DNA of 64,000 nucleotides from Pantoea eucalypti (GCF_009646115.1 NZ_CP045721.1:248001-312000); one strand, 5' to 3'. Numbered from the stretch's first letter, positions 8,286-16,843 are shown. Notes: generated from the letters alone by a model not told the origin. Program-made: numbers and translations.

Positions 8286-8464
8286 GTCATCATGCAAAGC
8301 TGAGAGAGATGAATCTGCAGTTGCCCGAACCACCGGCCCCTAAGGGTAATTATGTTCCGGTGCTAGTGCACGGCGGTGTTGCTTATGTCAGTGGCTAAGT
8401 ATGTCGCCTGGCTGAGAGCGTAATCGAGGGGCCTGCTCGCGCTGACGTTAGTTCATAATGACAA
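8282..8464 (+). pseudogene. RidA/YjgF-family fragment with premature stop
   Basis: ATGA overlap with the phzF-like gene, then MSHHAKLREMNLQLPEPPAP and KGNYVPVLVHGGVAYVSG, the N-terminal third of a RidA (reactive intermediate deaminase) protein. The next codon is TAA at 8396-8398, where the family has Gln (VSGQ), which fits a CAA to TAA change. The frame continues VCRLAESVIEGPARADVSS and then stops again, and the remainder of the gene is missing. Confidence 0.7.
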
Positions 8465-8573
8465 CAACTAAGCCATGACATTTGGGTATACCCAGCCAAC
8501 TTTTACGCTTTGAGGTAACCATGGCGGATTTCCAATAGAATTGGCGTAGCGCGATCAACTGTAAAGAGTTCTA

Positions 8574-8604
8574 AATGTCCGCCATGAGCGAAAAGCGGAC
8601 GCTG
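8574..8604. repeat. Twin-hairpin repeat, right half with spacer
   Basis: AGTTCTAAATGTCCGCCATG then AGCGAAAAGCGGAC. It carries the spacer and right hairpin but no left hairpin; the matching left half is at 6643-6670 on the other side of the phzF module. Confidence 0.75.
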
Positions 8605-8641
8605 ACAGTCGTTGTAAAAATCCGGTTTGCGTTTTATTGCA

Positions 8642-9436
8642 TTAGTCTAGGGAAGAAAAATATTGCGTCGGTGACTTCCCCAGCGCTTTTCTGAACATGG
8701 TGATAAACGCACTGACCGAATCATAACCCAGCATACCGGCTACGCGCTGCACAGACAGCCCTTCAGCCAGATGGCTCAGGGCAATCATTAAATGCAGTTG
8801 CTGACGCCAGCGACCAAAGCTCAGTCCTGTAGCATTTTTTATCAGCCTGGCCAGCGATCGCTCGCTGGTTGCCAGGTGTACAGCCCACTCTTTTAACGTC
8901 CTCCGGTCATCAGGATCCTTAAAAAGTCTCTCAGCCATAGCCCTGATTTTAGGATGGCCGGATACAGGCAGGTGGAGCGCTTTAACCGGCACATCCGTTA
9001 TATGTTCCAGCAGCACCGCTGCCAGCCTCGCGGTTTTACTGTCAGGCGAATAAGCATGTTCCTGCTCTGCCAGATACAGAACAATCTCGCGGACAAGAGG
9101 ACTAATCGCCAGGGTACAGCAGGCTTCCGGCATCGCTGCTGCGCCGGGTTCAATAAACAGAAAGCAGGTATCTGCATTCTTCGTGACCCGGCAACTGTGG
9201 GGGATTTCACCCGGAACCCAGACAGCATGTCCCGGTGGAACAATCCACAGCGCATCCTCAACCTCACAGCTCACTGCACCGCGCAAAGAGAGAATAAGTT
9301 GTCCCTTACGGTGAGCGTGCGGACTCTGCCCGGCATACTCGCCAGACGAAGATACATGTAGCGCGATAGCAGCCTGACTGAAAGCATCGGCATTAAACTC
9401 ATCCGGTGAGGTCACCGGTTTTTTATCAACTGGCAT
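8642..9436 (-). CDS. nimR: AraC-family regulator, NimR-like
   Basis: 264 residues: an N-terminal cupin sensor (SPHAHRKGQLILSLRGAVSCEVEDALWIVPPGHAVWVPGEIPHSC, about 37-82) and a C-terminal AraC double helix-turn-helix (LKEWAVHLATSERSLARLIKNATGLSFGRWRQQL and VQRVAGMLGYDSVSAFITMFRKALGKSPTQYF). Divergent from a NimT-like exporter across 87 bases, the same layout as E. coli nimR-nimT (yeaM-yeaN), where NimR represses the 2-nitroimidazole exporter. The symbol rests on that arrangement and general similarity; it could be a paralogue of different specificity. Confidence 0.75.
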   Translation of the reverse strand: MPVDKKPVTSPDEFNADAFSQAAIALHVSSSGEYAGQSPHAHRKGQLILSLRGAVSCEVEDALWIVPPGHAVWVPGEIPHSCRVTKNADTCFLFIEPGAAAMPEACCTLAISPLVREIVLYLAEQEHAYSPDSKTARLAAVLLEHITDVPVKALHLPVSGHPKIRAMAERLFKDPDDRRTLKEWAVHLATSERSLARLIKNATGLSFGRWRQQLHLMIALSHLAEGLSVQRVAGMLGYDSVSAFITMFRKALGKSPTQYFSSLD

Positions 9437-9523
9437 GATTTAGTTATATATTGTCAGGTTGTCTATATTCTGTAACTCATTCGTCCTTTAAAGTCTTTCT
9501 TTTTACCAGAGAAAGCAAAATTT

Positions 9524-10714
9524 ATGTCTCACACTACGAACAAGTGGTCTTCAGTCATACTTGTGACCGGCATCCTTTTTATCGCCATTAACCTGCGTGT
9601 TCCTTTTACCGCTATCGCACCCGTTTTAAAGTCCATTCGCCATGATTTTGGGCTAAGTATTACTGCCGTTGGGTTGCTTAACTCACTGCCTTTACTGGCC
9701 TTTGCCGCCTTTTCACCCCTGAGCGCCTCCGTCTCCAGGAAGTACGGTCTGGAACGCACCCTTTTTGGTGCACTCGCCGTGATTTCAGCTGGTATTCTGC
9801 TTCGCTCCACAGACAGCGTCTGGGCGCTTTATGGCGGAACCCTATTGATAGGTATCGGGATTGCCCTGGGCAATGTTCTTCTGCCTGGCCTTATAAAGCG
9901 CGACTTTTCCGGCAACGTGGCTTCCGTGACGGGGGCATATTCCATCACCATGGGCGCGGCTGGTGCTATTGGTTCAGCCATTATCATTCCTCTGACGCAG
10001 AGCTGGGGCTGGAACATCGCGTTAGCCATGCTGGTGATTGCACCTCTGCTGGCGCTGCTTTTATGGTTGCCCCAGTTGAAGAAAAAGCATCAGCTTCCAG
10101 CTGTGGGGGAGAAAAAAGCGGCGACCGTCGCGGTCTGGCGCTCGCCTCTGGCCTGGCAGGTCACCCTGTTTATGGGCCTGAATGCGATGCCGTTTTATGT
10201 TGCGGTCGGCTGGCTGCCAGCCATTCTTACGGACAGTGGACTCTCCTCAGCTCAGGCTGGTGAGGTACACGGTATCCTTCAACTGACCACCGCCATTCCC
10301 GGCCTGATTCTGGCCGCCACGCTGCGCCGTCTTAACGATCAGAAATTAGCTGCTGCTGGCGTCAGCCTGGTAACCGCAGTGTCCTATATCGGCATCCTGT
10401 ATTTGCCGAATCTGGCGATGCTATGGGCGGCGCTTCTCGGCTTCGGCTGTGGCGCCAGCATGATGCTGGGTCTGACCTTCATCGGGCTGCGTACCAAAAA
10501 CGCCGGTGATGCTGCCGCGCTGTCAGGCATGGCACAGAGTGTCGGTTATCTGATGGCAGCAATGGGGCCACTGTTGCTTGGTAAAGTACAGGAGCTGTCC
10601 GGAGGCTGGACGGTGCCGTTACTGATGACCGCAGCAATCGCGGTCGCAGGTGCCTGCACTGGAATGGCTGCCGGACGAAACGCTCACCTGGAACCTTCAC
10701 AGCAGCCTGGCTGA
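9524..10714 (+). CDS. nimT: MFS exporter of the CynX/NimT family
   Basis: 396 residues with twelve hydrophobic segments. The stretch GGTLLIGIGIALGNVLLPGL followed by IKRDF and a later GAYSITMGAAGAIGSA correspond closely to E. coli NimT, as do WRSPLAWQVTLFMGLN, GWLPAIL and FGCGASMMLGLTFIGLR near residues 310-325. Expected to export small drugs such as nitroimidazoles, or a natural counterpart. Divergent from its likely AraC-type regulator. The G/C-rich composition contrasts with the single-gene modules to its left. Confidence 0.82.
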   Translation: MSHTTNKWSSVILVTGILFIAINLRVPFTAIAPVLKSIRHDFGLSITAVGLLNSLPLLAFAAFSPLSASVSRKYGLERTLFGALAVISAGILLRSTDSVWALYGGTLLIGIGIALGNVLLPGLIKRDFSGNVASVTGAYSITMGAAGAIGSAIIIPLTQSWGWNIALAMLVIAPLLALLLWLPQLKKKHQLPAVGEKKAATVAVWRSPLAWQVTLFMGLNAMPFYVAVGWLPAILTDSGLSSAQAGEVHGILQLTTAIPGLILAATLRRLNDQKLAAAGVSLVTAVSYIGILYLPNLAMLWAALLGFGCGASMMLGLTFIGLRTKNAGDAAALSGMAQSVGYLMAAMGPLLLGKVQELSGGWTVPLLMTAAIAVAGACTGMAAGRNAHLEPSQQPG

Positions 10715-10805
10715 AATTGCTGATACCGCGGGGGACAATGGTTTCCCTGCTGTGGATGTTATTAATTATCGTTCTGCAGCGTCTTACTGCTATCGGAGGC
10801 ATCTT

Positions 10806-11723
10806 TTACAGGGAAGACAGATTCTCCGCCGCGCTATCATTAAAAAGCCCGGCGACCCAGTCAGCAAAAACACGCACTGCAGGAGAGAGAAAGCGCTGAT
10901 GCGGATAGAGCATCGTCACCGGCACTGAAGCTGGCTGCCAGTCCGCCAGAACCTCGACCAGCGTCCCTTGCTGCAGTTTCTCCGAGATGACATTCTCAGC
11001 AAGCTGCGCCAGTCCAAAACCCTCAAGACACAGTCTGATATAGAGTCCCGTTTCGTTAACGGCTACATCGCCCGCGACCGGGATGGATAGTACCTCCGTG
11101 CCTCGTGTAAAACGCAGTTCATTAGTGCGTCTTCCCGAACCGGAAAAGTAATGAATCGCCCGATGCTGCAACAACGCCTCCGGCGTCTCAGGAATACCGT
11201 GCTCTCTGAGATAGTCCGGCGAGGCGCAGGTCACCCAGCGAAACCGGCCAAGCGGACGGGCAACCAGTGTGGAGTCAGTCAATTCTCCGGTTCGGATGAC
11301 GCAATCCACGCCTTCCTGAACAAGATCGACCTGCCGGTCACTGACGCCAATCATCAGGTAAATATCCGGGTAGAGCCGGTAAAAATCTTTCAGGTTGGGC
11401 ATAACGATGAAATGGGCGATCCCGCCAGGCATATCAACCCGCAACCGTCCCTGGGGGCGTCTGACGGAATCAGTCAGGCTGGATTCAGTGTGTTCAATCA
11501 GCGACAGGATCTCCCGGCACTGCGCCAGATACTGAAGGCCTTCAGGCGTGAGGCTGACCCGCCTTGTCGTCCGGTTAAGCAGGCGCACCTGCAGATATTT
11601 TTCAAGATTTTTAATCGTGCTGGTGACGGTGGATGAGGGCAGTGACAGCGTTTTGGCCGCGCGCACAAAACTTCCGGCTTCAGCGACCCGCATGAAAACC
11701 TGCATAGCCTGAATCCTGTCCAT
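10806..11723 (-). CDS. LysR-family regulator (CrgA-like)
   Basis: About 305 residues from MDRIQAMQVFMRVAEAGSF; an in-frame ATG five codons upstream is possible but unneeded. The winged helix covers residues 1-60 (FVRAAKTLSLPSSTVTSTIKNLEKYLQVRLLNRTTRRVSLTPEG). The substrate-binding domain follows (RLRVDMPGGIAHFIVMPNLKDFYRLYPDI). Divergent from the amidohydrolase gene, about 130 bases away, which it probably regulates along with the genes behind it. Confidence 0.85.
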   Translation of the reverse strand: MDRIQAMQVFMRVAEAGSFVRAAKTLSLPSSTVTSTIKNLEKYLQVRLLNRTTRRVSLTPEGLQYLAQCREILSLIEHTESSLTDSVRRPQGRLRVDMPGGIAHFIVMPNLKDFYRLYPDIYLMIGVSDRQVDLVQEGVDCVIRTGELTDSTLVARPLGRFRWVTCASPDYLREHGIPETPEALLQHRAIHYFSGSGRRTNELRFTRGTEVLSIPVAGDVAVNETGLYIRLCLEGFGLAQLAENVISEKLQQGTLVEVLADWQPASVPVTMLYPHQRFLSPAVRVFADWVAGLFNDSAAENLSSL

Positions 11724-11852
11724 GGTTCTGTTCCGCAATAAACGTAAGTGTAATTATTCGCGAATTATGAATTATGAAAACGTTTTAAGCATCTTTTTCA
11801 GGTTAATGGCGTAGCGTATCGTTTCCCAATCAATCAGGAAAGAGACAAGTCA

Positions 11853-13250
11853 ATGAGCGGTTACATCAGAAATATTGTTAATAATCAAAACATCACGTCT
11901 CAGGTAACGTTGATCCGTGACGCGACGATACTGAGCATGGACGAGAACGTCGGTAACATTGAACGTGGTGATATTCTTATCAGCGGCTCAACGATCACCG
12001 CTGTAGGCCAGAACCTTGACGCGCCTGGTGCGCAGGTGATTGATGCAACTAACATGATTGCCATGCCGGGAATGGTCGATTCTCATCGTCATGCATGGGA
12101 AGGACAGCTGCGCCGCATTAACCCGAACGCCACCTGTCTGGATGACTACAGCAATGCCACGCACTTCTCGTTCGCAAAATATTATCGTCCTGCCGATATC
12201 TATGTCGGCAATCTGCTGACAGCGCTGGGCGCTATTGATGCGGGCATTACCACGATGATTGATAACTCGCACAATAGCCGGACCGCAGCGCATTCCGATG
12301 CCGCCGTCGAGGCCCTGCTTGATACCGGCATTCGTGCCATTCATGCTTCCGGCGCACCGGTAGCCGGCGAATGGGATAAAGCGCACTGGCCGGGAAACTG
12401 GCAGCGCCTGCAGGAGAAGTATTTCACCAGCGCCCCTGAAAGCCTGGTCTCCCTCGCCGTTATGGCGCAGCTGGAGCCAGCGTTGTGGACCGAGGCACGC
12501 AGGCTGGGACTGCCGATTGTAACGGAGTTCTTTGGGGCTGAGATGGGGTCTGAACTTGAGTCGCTGCATCAGCAGGGGCTGCTGGGCCCGGACAATATTT
12601 TCAATCACTGCACGGCGCTGTCTGACCGTGGATGGGAAATTCTGCGGGAAGCAGGTGTCCGGGTGAACGTCTGTCCACGCTCAGATTCGCACTATGGCAT
12701 TGAAAGCGGAATGTTCGCCATTGAGGCCGCGCAGCGTCATGGCATCAGTCCAGGCCTGAGCGTAGACAATGAAACGTCGTACAGCACCGACATGTTTATG
12801 GAGATGCGCGTTGCCTTTTACCTTCAGCGGGTGATGGGGATGCATCAGGAGCAATGCTGCGATTCTGAACATGCGCTGAAAACGCTTCCGGCGGCGCAAC
12901 TCCTTAAAGCCGCGACTCTCGATGGCGCAGCCTGTGCAGGGTTACGGGACAAAGTGGGCAGCCTGACGCCAGGCAAACAAGCCGATCTGGTTCTGATTAA
13001 CGCCAGTGACCTCAACCTTTACCCGTCCGGCAATGCCTTTGGCACGGTGGTTCATGCCGCCGAGCGCAGCAACATCGATACCGTCATGATCGGCGGGCGA
13101 ATCCTTAAACAGAACGGCAAGGTGCTGGGCGTGGACAGCTCGCGACTGCGTGCGGCAATTGATGAGTCACGTGAGCACCTGTTTACCGCCTCTGGCTACC
13201 AGCCTGACATGTTTGCTGACACCTTCCTGCCGCTGGAGCAGTCAGACTGA
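11853..13250 (+). CDS. Amidohydrolase (ATZ/TRZ/SAH-deaminase-like)
   Basis: 465 residues. Metal-dependent amidohydrolase barrel: N-terminal GDILISGSTITAVG sandwich strands, MPGMVDSHRHAWEG with the H-x-H pair at 78/80, NHCTALSDRGWEIL with a third His, VCPRSDSHYGIESG and the metal/proton-relay Asp in LSVDNETSYSTDM. Ends with the usual LTPGKQADLVLINASDLN. Where relatives have a His on strand 5, I read IVTEFFGAEMG, so that ligand is not evident. Hydrolytic deamination or dechlorination of a nitrogen heterocycle or amide is the family role. First of three co-directional genes; the next begins 5 bases after its stop. Confidence 0.82.
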   Translation: MSGYIRNIVNNQNITSQVTLIRDATILSMDENVGNIERGDILISGSTITAVGQNLDAPGAQVIDATNMIAMPGMVDSHRHAWEGQLRRINPNATCLDDYSNATHFSFAKYYRPADIYVGNLLTALGAIDAGITTMIDNSHNSRTAAHSDAAVEALLDTGIRAIHASGAPVAGEWDKAHWPGNWQRLQEKYFTSAPESLVSLAVMAQLEPALWTEARRLGLPIVTEFFGAEMGSELESLHQQGLLGPDNIFNHCTALSDRGWEILREAGVRVNVCPRSDSHYGIESGMFAIEAAQRHGISPGLSVDNETSYSTDMFMEMRVAFYLQRVMGMHQEQCCDSEHALKTLPAAQLLKAATLDGAACAGLRDKVGSLTPGKQADLVLINASDLNLYPSGNAFGTVVHAAERSNIDTVMIGGRILKQNGKVLGVDSSRLRAAIDESREHLFTASGYQPDMFADTFLPLEQSD

Positions 13251-13255
13251 CCGGG

Positions 13256-13732
13256 ATGAAAAGCATGATCTATTACGTAATCGCCTTTGCCGCAGGTCTG
13301 GGGATCACCCTGCAGACGACCCTGAACAGCCAGCTGGCAAAAGGACTGGGCGGCGACCCGGTCACTGCTGCGCTTTTTTCCTTTACGGCGGGCGCGTTCA
13401 GTCTGGGTATTTACGCCCTGCTGCGAGGTGGGCTGATAACATCGTTATCAGCAATCCCATCGCAGCCTCTATGGAGTCTGGCGGGCGGTCTTATTGGCGC
13501 ATGTGCTCTGTTCAGCTATGTCGTGCTTGCACCGAAAATCGGGTTTTCAGCCCTGCTCGGGCTGGCTATTGTCGGACAGTTACTTTCCTCGCAGATGTTT
13601 GACCATTTTGGCCTGCTGGGGGCTGTGCGTCGGCCGGTTTCGTTACTCAGGCTGGGGGGATTGGTTGTCATGCTGGCCGGACTCGCCGTCATGCTTTTCG
13701 GCGAGCGGCTCTCAGCACGTTTTCTGCAGTAA
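13256..13732 (+). CDS. DMT-superfamily transporter (DUF606/YdcZ type)
   Basis: 158 residues with five hydrophobic segments: MIYYVIAFAAGLGITLQTTLNSQLA at the start, ALFSFTAGAFSLGIYALL, SLAGGLIGACALFSYVVLAPKIG, ALLGLAIVGQLLSSQMFDHFGLLG and LGGLVVMLAGLAVMLFGE. This is the half-size DUF606 form of drug/metabolite transporters, thought to work as dimers. Starts 5 bases after the amidohydrolase, so it probably moves that enzyme's substrate or product. Confidence 0.82.
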   Translation: MKSMIYYVIAFAAGLGITLQTTLNSQLAKGLGGDPVTAALFSFTAGAFSLGIYALLRGGLITSLSAIPSQPLWSLAGGLIGACALFSYVVLAPKIGFSALLGLAIVGQLLSSQMFDHFGLLGAVRRPVSLLRLGGLVVMLAGLAVMLFGERLSARFLQ

Positions 13733-13790
13733 CGGCGTTACCCACCTCTGCCGACGAACGGTAAAACCCTAAATAATCCGGAGGCTTAAC

Positions 13791-14651
13791 ATGTTATCAA
13801 TCGCAGTTGATGTCAGGAATACGCTGGGAGAGTGCCCGCTGTGGTGTGAAAGAACCCGCAGGCTCTACTGGACTGACATCGAAGCCAGTGAACTGCTCGC
13901 ACTGGAAGAAGGCACTGGCGCTGTGATGCGCTGGTCGCTTCCTGAACGTCTCGGCTCTTTTGCCCTGACTGAAAAAAACAACGTTCTGCTGATGGGATTT
14001 GCATCCAGGCTGGCTTTCTATGATCTCAACAGCGGGTTGCTTACCCCGGTGGCCCCTTCACCGGGAGACACCGGCACCCGCATAGGTGATGGACGGTGTG
14101 ACCGTACCGGTAATTTTGTCTTCGGAACGATGGATGACGGTTATCCCGTTAAAGTCATCGGTAGATTTCACCGGCTCAACGCGGCGACGCTGACTGTTGA
14201 GACGCTTGCACTGCCCGATGTGGCTATCCCGAACAGCATCTGTTTCAGCCCCGATGGTGGCACGCTCTATTACTGTGACTCGATGCAGGGCCGGATAATG
14301 TGCTGTGATTATCCCTCGCTGCGAAACCAGCGCGTGTTCGCAGAAACCGAAGGCAGCGGCGCGCCTGACGGCTGCTGCGTGGATGCGATGGGATATCTAT
14401 GGAATGCTGAATGGGGAGGGAGCCGTGTTGTCCGTTACCGCCCGGATGGGACCACCGCTGCTATTCTGACATCACCTGGAATGCAGAGCACCTGTCCAGC
14501 ACTTGCCGGTGAGGGTTTTACCCGTCTCTATTGCACCACTGCTTCTGTGGGGCTTACTGCGCTGTCTGAATATGACGGTGCACTGCTCAAGGCTGAATCT
14601 GATGTCAGCCCCGGCTTACCTGAAAAGCGCTTTGCGGCACACCCAGTTTAA
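13791..14651 (+). CDS. SMP-30/gluconolactonase family protein
   Basis: 286 residues, six-bladed propeller. Metal ligands of the family are visible: Glu14 (LGECPLW), Asn148 (AIPNSICFSPDG) and Asp193 (GAPDGCCVDAMG); RIGDGRCDRTGNFVFGTMDD (about 97-116) is also characteristic. Members hydrolyse aldonolactones. A good AGG lies 10 bases before the ATG. Follows the DMT gene by 58 bases and completes an amidohydrolase-transporter-lactonase set, suggesting breakdown of a cyclic amide or lactone; the substrate is unknown. Confidence 0.85.
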   Translation: MLSIAVDVRNTLGECPLWCERTRRLYWTDIEASELLALEEGTGAVMRWSLPERLGSFALTEKNNVLLMGFASRLAFYDLNSGLLTPVAPSPGDTGTRIGDGRCDRTGNFVFGTMDDGYPVKVIGRFHRLNAATLTVETLALPDVAIPNSICFSPDGGTLYYCDSMQGRIMCCDYPSLRNQRVFAETEGSGAPDGCCVDAMGYLWNAEWGGSRVVRYRPDGTTAAILTSPGMQSTCPALAGEGFTRLYCTTASVGLTALSEYDGALLKAESDVSPGLPEKRFAAHPV

Positions 14652-14699
14652 CGGTTTTGATACTGAGAGAACTTTGCCAGTTCAGGCTCAAAGAAAATG

Positions 14700-14712
14700 T
14701 ACGTTTCTGGCA
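14700..14712. repeat. Twin-hairpin repeat, left-half fragment
   Basis: TACGTTTCTGGCA matches the loop side of the left hairpin. It stops where the palindrome beside the recombinase begins; a right half reappears at 15386. Confidence 0.45.
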
Positions 14713-14734
14713 CAGGGCTGCTGTAGCAGCCCTG
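14713..14734. repeat. Perfect palindrome beside the recombinase gene
   Basis: CAGGGCTGCT-GT-AGCAGCCCTG, ten perfect base pairs with a two-base centre, five bases past the recombinase stop codon. There is no T-run on either side, so it is not a typical terminator. It could be a recombinase site or a hairpin protecting the transcript end. Confidence 0.6.
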
Positions 14735-14739
14735 ACAAA

Positions 14740-15342
14740 TTAGACTTCAATCGACTCTGATATCTCCAGGGCATCATCTACTTCAATGCCCAGGTAACGT
14801 ACAGTGCTTTCGAGTTTTTTATGACCCAAAAGTAACTGGATAACACGAAGGTTTTTCGTTTTTTTATAGATAAGATATGGCTTTGTTCTGCGCATGGAAT
14901 GCGTACTGTAGAGTGTTTCATCGAGACCCAGCTTCTCAATCCATCCATGAAAAATACGGTTATATTGTCTGGTTGAAATGTGTCTTGAAGAACCAATGCG
15001 GGACTGAAAAAGATAGTCGCTACTACGTAAATGAGCGATTTTGATCCATGCGGATACAGCCTCTCTGGTTCCCTTCGTCAGTTCAAACTGAACAGGGCTG
15101 CCCGTTTTTTGCTGCAGCACAGTCGCTCTGCCCGAAACAGTGTGTCCATAGGCCACATCAGAAACTTTCAACTTAACCAGATCGCAGCCCCGAAGTTTAC
15201 TGTCCAGAGCCATGTTAAACAGAGCCAAATCGCGGACTTTTCCTTCCAGCTCAAGACGGATACGAATTCCCCAGATATGAGAGATCTGAAGAGGTCGTTT
15301 CTGGCCAATAAGGCGGCTTTTGTTCCAGGGGGATACTGTCAT
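14740..15342 (-). CDS. Short tyrosine recombinase (integrase/Fim-type size)
   Basis: 200 residues started at MTVSPWNKSRL, with GGAG seven bases upstream. All catalytic residues of tyrosine recombinases are present in an order that fits: Arg51 in SKLRGCDL, a Lys in LQQKTGSPV, HSMRR (His-x-x-Arg) and LGHKKLESTVRYLG with the second His and the nucleophilic Tyr. There is no N-terminal core-binding domain; the size is that of FimB/FimE inverting recombinases rather than phage integrases. Flanked by a palindrome on one side and split halves of the interspersed repeat on both sides. Confidence 0.85.
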   Translation of the reverse strand: MTVSPWNKSRLIGQKRPLQISHIWGIRIRLELEGKVRDLALFNMALDSKLRGCDLVKLKVSDVAYGHTVSGRATVLQQKTGSPVQFELTKGTREAVSAWIKIAHLRSSDYLFQSRIGSSRHISTRQYNRIFHGWIEKLGLDETLYSTHSMRRTKPYLIYKKTKNLRVIQLLLGHKKLESTVRYLGIEVDDALEISESIEV

Positions 15343-15385
15343 GTTCAATCTCCATTGGGTGAGGAGATGTGATTATGGTTGTCTC

Positions 15386-15407
15386 ATTTGAGCGAGAAGC
15401 GGACGTT
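15386..15407. repeat. Twin-hairpin repeat, right half only
   Basis: TTTGAGCGAGAAGCGGACGT: loop and descending arm of the right hairpin, about 40 bases upstream of the recombinase start. Together with the fragment at 14700 it brackets the recombinase gene. Confidence 0.6.
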
Positions 15408-15803
15408 GTTAATAGCATTCTGTGTTAATCAACAGGGAGCAGGTCTGGGGTGCCAAGTTTTTTGTTAAAGCTTAACAAGCGACTATTTTAAAATCACTAA
15501 TGACGAAGCCTGCTGAGATGGGCCCAGTACATATCGGCCACTTGGTCGATTCGTTCTCGCGTCGTTGTTTTAATTTACCGCTTACGCTTGCGACTGATTC
15601 TTAATTAATTAAGATAGTTAATGTTGTGTCATAGGTGAGCAGTTCTACCGCTCAGTGACAGAAGAATGTCTGACGGGATTGCCAGGCGTCTTCCTCGCAA
15701 CGTCGAAAACTATATATCAGCACAATACGCTACCACCGCGTTTCGCACCTGTCCTCCTCCTCGGGGGATAGGTGTTTTTTATACTTACTACTTGAAAGTT
15801 AGC
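15408..15803. other. Gap with strong terminator, no supported gene
   Basis: Nothing on either strand forms a convincing gene. On the minus strand near 15510-15590 a short frame reads TTTRERIDQVADMYWAHLSR then LRH and a stop, possibly the tail of a lost gene. The only firm element is the terminator at 15746-15780, whose upstream transcript, if any, is unidentified. Confidence 0.45.
15746..15780 (+). terminator. Strong rho-independent terminator, possible small-RNA 3' end
   Basis: CACCTGTCCTCC pairs with GGGGGATAGGTG (12 pairs, with G-T wobbles) around a short loop, followed by six T residues. No coding gene reads into it on the plus strand, so a small RNA ending here is a possibility; I see no clear promoter. 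Confidence 0.7.
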
Positions 15804-15871
15804 AACGTCAGCTTTTGGCACTAAGCGGACCGAGACCGGTAGCAGGTCTGCTTAGAGCGAAAAGCGGACCT
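15804..15871. repeat. Twin-hairpin repeat, full but degenerate copy
   Basis: GTCAGCTTTTGGCACTAAGC then GGAC, spacer CGAGACCGGTAGCA, then GGTCTGCTTAGAGCGAAAAG and CGGAC. Both hairpins keep most of their stems. No gene is seen between 15872 and 16099. Confidence 0.75.
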
Positions 15872-16099
15872 TACTCATCCCTGCTAACATTGGCTCTGAG
15901 TAGTCGGAAGTGAACTTAGCGATTAATTGTGAATTTCCGACCGTCTTTTCTACCAGTCGGACTCACCGTAACAATTGAATAACTGATCTTAATTAACCTA
16001 TCCATTGTTGCCATAGTGGTGAAAAAAATGAAATTTGAAACCAGATTCATGACCATGAATAACGGTCTTGTTCCCACACAATAATCGTATGAGGTCTTT

Positions 16100-16843
16100 A
16101 TGCTGATAGCCCAGGTTTCAGACATTCACGCCTCAACCGAAAATGATCATCTGTTTCGGTTCGACCGGGTACTAAATTGGCTTACGCATTTGCAACCGGA
16201 CTTACTGGTACTTACTGGCGATCTAACGGATGGGCATTGGCAGGAAGGTTATAAACAGATAGCTGACCGCCTGAATCAGCAAAATTACCCTTCGTTGATC
16301 CTGCCAGGTAATTCAGACGACCGAAGTCTGATGCGTTCTGTTTGGGATGAGAACAGGTGGGCGCTTGATGCCCAGGGAGAGGCCCTACACTTTACCCATA
16401 ACATGGGTGGCATTCATCTGATTGGTCTGGATTCGACGATTGATTATAAGGATTACGGCAGTGTGGCTGACCATCTGAGATGGTTAGATAATCAACTTAG
16501 CGACGCAGACAACCCTCCGTCATTGCTGTTTCTGCACCATCACGTATTTGCATCTGGCATACCAACGCTAGACGAAACGATGTGCAGAGGTCTACCTGAG
16601 ATGGAAGAGTTGATTAGGCGCGCCCCGGCCAGATTACTTGCCATTTCTACAGGTCATGTCCATAGACCAATAGCAGGTACATTTGCGGGCATACCTGCTT
16701 ACATTTGTGGCTCCGTCTGCCCGGCAAATCCAGTCTGGTTTGGAACAGTAAAAGCTCCTCCTGCGAATGACCCGCCAGCGTTGATGATTCACCGCTACGT
16801 CAGTAACTCTCTTACCAGTCATTACGTTTGCGTTTGCGTTTAA
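16100..16843 (+). CDS. CpdA-like metallophosphoesterase (class III cyclic-nucleotide phosphodiesterase)
   Basis: 247 residues, close to E. coli CpdA. Metallophosphoesterase motifs in order: QVSDIH (D-x-H, residues 5-10), VLTGDLTDG (GD), LPGNSDD (73-79), FLHHHVF and STGHVHRPIAG (G-H-x-H). The metal ligands seem complete, but the usual GNH[DE] reads GNSD, so the His that helps catalysis is Ser here. Likely hydrolyses cAMP or a related phosphodiester in the cytoplasm. Single gene with a repeat copy on each side. The extreme C-terminus (SHYVCVCV) is not typical. Confidence 0.82.
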   Translation: MLIAQVSDIHASTENDHLFRFDRVLNWLTHLQPDLLVLTGDLTDGHWQEGYKQIADRLNQQNYPSLILPGNSDDRSLMRSVWDENRWALDAQGEALHFTHNMGGIHLIGLDSTIDYKDYGSVADHLRWLDNQLSDADNPPSLLFLHHHVFASGIPTLDETMCRGLPEMEELIRRAPARLLAISTGHVHRPIAGTFAGIPAYICGSVCPANPVWFGTVKAPPANDPPALMIHRYVSNSLTSHYVCVCV

